Origin: Candidatus Rifleibacteriota bacterium
GTDB taxonomy: Bacteria > Riflebacteria > Ozemobacteria > Ozemobacterales > Ozemobacteraceae
Direction of reading: 5' to 3'
Assembly: GCA_029564115.1 (NCBI GenBank)
Contig: JAKQQP010000110.1
Span: 1 to 7,156 of the forward strand
DNA length: 7,156 nucleotides
Shown here: in pieces, positions 6,001 through 7,156 of the stretch
Layout: each line of letters opens with the position of its first letter
How positions within the stretch are numbered: position 1 is the first letter of the stretch
The notes under the pieces: model-generated
What the model was told of the DNA's origin: nothing
What the model saw: the letters and a program-made list of their open reading frames with translations, nothing else
Database searches by the model: none
Made by a program: the position numbers and the translations under genes

Positions 6001-6960
6001 ATGAAACCACCTTATGAGATTACAGCTGAAATTCTGTCGCTTTACGGGCAGATAAAAGAACTGCTCGGGCAATGCATAAGTCTGCTGCTTGTCAGACCCG
6101 AAGCCCGGCTGCGCAGGCAGAACAGAATAAAAACGATCCATTCTTCTCTGGCCATTGAAGGCAATACCCTCGATATCGGGCAAATTACTGCAATATTAGA
6201 AAACTCAAGAGTTATAGGGCCTAAAAAGGATGTTCTTGAAGTAAAAAATGCCATTGCAGCGTATGACAGGCTGAGTCTGCTCGATTCCTGTTCCATGCAG
6301 GACTTTTTGCTTGCTCACAAGACGCTTATGAACGGGCTCGTCAATAACCCCGGCACTTTCAGAACCAGACAGGTCGGGGTATTACACGGCTCTGAGGTAA
6401 AGCACGTCGCGCCGCCGCACAAAATCATACCCGGTCTGATGCGGGAACTTTTCGATTATCTTCTGACAGATAATGATTTAACCATTATCAAAGGCTGTGT
6501 TTTTCATTATGAGATAGAATTTATTCACCCGTTTGATGACGGAAACGGCCGCATGGGAAGATTATGGCACACCAGACTGTTAATGGATGAACACCCGGTT
6601 TTTGAGTTCATTCCGATTGAGGATTCGATCAGGCAGAATCAGCAGGAGTATTATAAAACTCTGGCAATTTCAGACAAGGCCGGCAATTCTACCGCTTTTA
6701 TTGAATTTATGCTTGCGATTATCAGGAATTCGCTTAAAGAGACCGTTGAAGAAACCCGGCTGCCGTCGATCGATTTTGAAAAAAGATCAGAAAACGCCCT
6801 GGCAAATCTGACAGACTGGTTTGACAGAAAAGACTACATGAAATTGAACAAAGGGATTTCCAGTGCTACGGCAAGCAGAGACCTGAAACACCTTCTTGAA
6901 GCTGGAAGGCTTGAAGTATCCGGGGAAGGCAGAATGACCAGATACCGAAAAAAAGACTGA
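6001..6960 (+). CDS. Fic-domain AMPylase-type protein, class II, with C-terminal winged helix
   Basis: 319-residue Fic protein expected to transfer AMP (or another phosphate-linked moiety) from a nucleotide to a hydroxyl on a target protein. The active site is intact, HPFDDGNGRMGR at 176-187 (catalytic H176, D180, N182, R184, R187). The inhibitory motif (S/T)xxxE(G/N) lies N-terminal, SLAIEG at 49-54 with E53, which defines class II (self-inhibited by an N-terminal helix). A flap/target-binding hairpin is likely at about 122-139 (GVLHGSEVKHVAPP). Residues about 262-319 look like a winged helix-turn-helix (SSATASRDLKHLLEAGRLEV), common in this subfamily and able to bind DNA. ATG 6001 is the first in-frame start: a stop lies at 5992-5994, and the KPPYEIT beginning fits relatives. 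There is no ribosome site, and a perfect palindrome ends at 6000. Hand-counted lines give about 33-48% GC, well below the esterase gene, which suggests acquisition. No separate FicA-type antitoxin is seen. Confidence 0.93.
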   Translation: MKPPYEITAEILSLYGQIKELLGQCISLLLVRPEARLRRQNRIKTIHSSLAIEGNTLDIGQITAILENSRVIGPKKDVLEVKNAIAAYDRLSLLDSCSMQDFLLAHKTLMNGLVNNPGTFRTRQVGVLHGSEVKHVAPPHKIIPGLMRELFDYLLTDNDLTIIKGCVFHYEIEFIHPFDDGNGRMGRLWHTRLLMDEHPVFEFIPIEDSIRQNQQEYYKTLAISDKAGNSTAFIEFMLAIIRNSLKETVEETRLPSIDFEKRSENALANLTDWFDRKDYMKLNKGISSATASRDLKHLLEAGRLEVSGEGRMTRYRKKD

Positions 6961-7007
6961 CCTGAGACCTGGATTAATAACCAGATATTTTTCTATTCAC
7001 CGCACCT

Positions 7008-7156
7008 TCATTTATCAAAGCGCTCTTTAATTTTGGCGAATACTTCATCCCCGGGTATGGCCTTTACCTTCCCTGACCGAAGTTCAGCCAGTCTGGCCTT
7101 TGCGACTTTTATCCAGGCTTTATCAATTTTATTGCTATAATGCAGAGATCGGAAAT
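7008..7156 (-). CDS. C-terminal part of a TIGR02574-type addiction-module antitoxin (5' end off window)
   Basis: The minus strand is open from the right edge to a TGA at 7008-7010, giving 48 residues that end the protein. The visible sequence includes KIDKAWIKVAKARLAEL, then RSGKVKAIPGDEVFAKIKER, the hallmark C-terminus of the short 'putative addiction module component' family (TIGR02574: a helix W..E...R..E...GK, then IP..EV...). Family members are about 65-80 residues, so probably 20-30 N-terminal residues are missing. These proteins normally neutralise a RelE/ParE-type ribonuclease toxin encoded immediately downstream. Here the downstream side is only 47 bp to the convergent Fic stop, so no such toxin fits there; one may lie beyond the right edge or be absent. 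Base composition resembles the Fic gene. The family call rests on motif memory only. Confidence 0.7.
   Translation of the reverse strand, partial: FRSLHYSNKIDKAWIKVAKARLAELRSGKVKAIPGDEVFAKIKERFDK

Noticed and set aside
6968..6991. CTGG...CCAG followed by ATATTTTT as a terminator of the Fic gene
   Set aside because: A 4-bp stem is too weak to call, although the short T-run makes weak termination possible.

Overview
The window carries five complete protein genes, one mosaic gene and two edge-truncated genes from a Gram-negative-type bacterium; the phylum cannot be fixed from this sequence alone. From about position 720 rightward the genes use CTG/CTC/CTT for leucine and GTT/GTC for valine, at roughly 57-63% GC in hand-counted lines. 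From 1 to about 700 the codon choice is different (TTA/TTG leucine, GTG valine), and the protein encoded there looks gammaproteobacterial. The switch falls inside one uninterrupted reading frame, speA. The likeliest explanation is a chimeric metagenome contig or a recombination joint within a conserved stretch of speA.

Layout. The minus strand at 1-233 holds the start of a small unknown membrane protein, downstream of speA (255-2144, minus), the biosynthetic arginine decarboxylase of polyamine synthesis. A 151-bp divergent region with a candidate promoter for each direction separates speA from map (2296-3186, plus), a type I methionine aminopeptidase with an N-terminal SEC-C zinc-binding motif. 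Next, 28 bp downstream, is a 112-residue protein (3215-3553) whose pattern resembles an acyl carrier protein with the phosphopantetheine serine replaced by glutamate. Then comes a monocistronic secreted protein of unknown function (3719-4348), with a good promoter and a strong intrinsic terminator. It is followed by an exported esterase (4585-5853) with a starch-binding-type N-terminal domain and an EF-hand-like loop.

The right end (about 5950-7156) is visibly more AT-rich (about 33-48% GC by line). It holds a Fic-family AMPylase-type protein with a winged-helix tail (6001-6960) and, convergently, the C-terminal part of a TIGR02574-type addiction-module antitoxin (7008-7156, minus). The Fic start codon directly abuts a perfect 42-bp palindrome (5959-6000). 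No Shine-Dalgarno is visible, and a -10-like box sits at leaderless distance, which suggests an autoregulated toxin-type gene. This end looks like a small acquired stress/TA segment next to housekeeping genes. The best candidates for something new are the Fic palindrome arrangement, the serine-less ACP-like protein downstream of map, and the joint inside speA.
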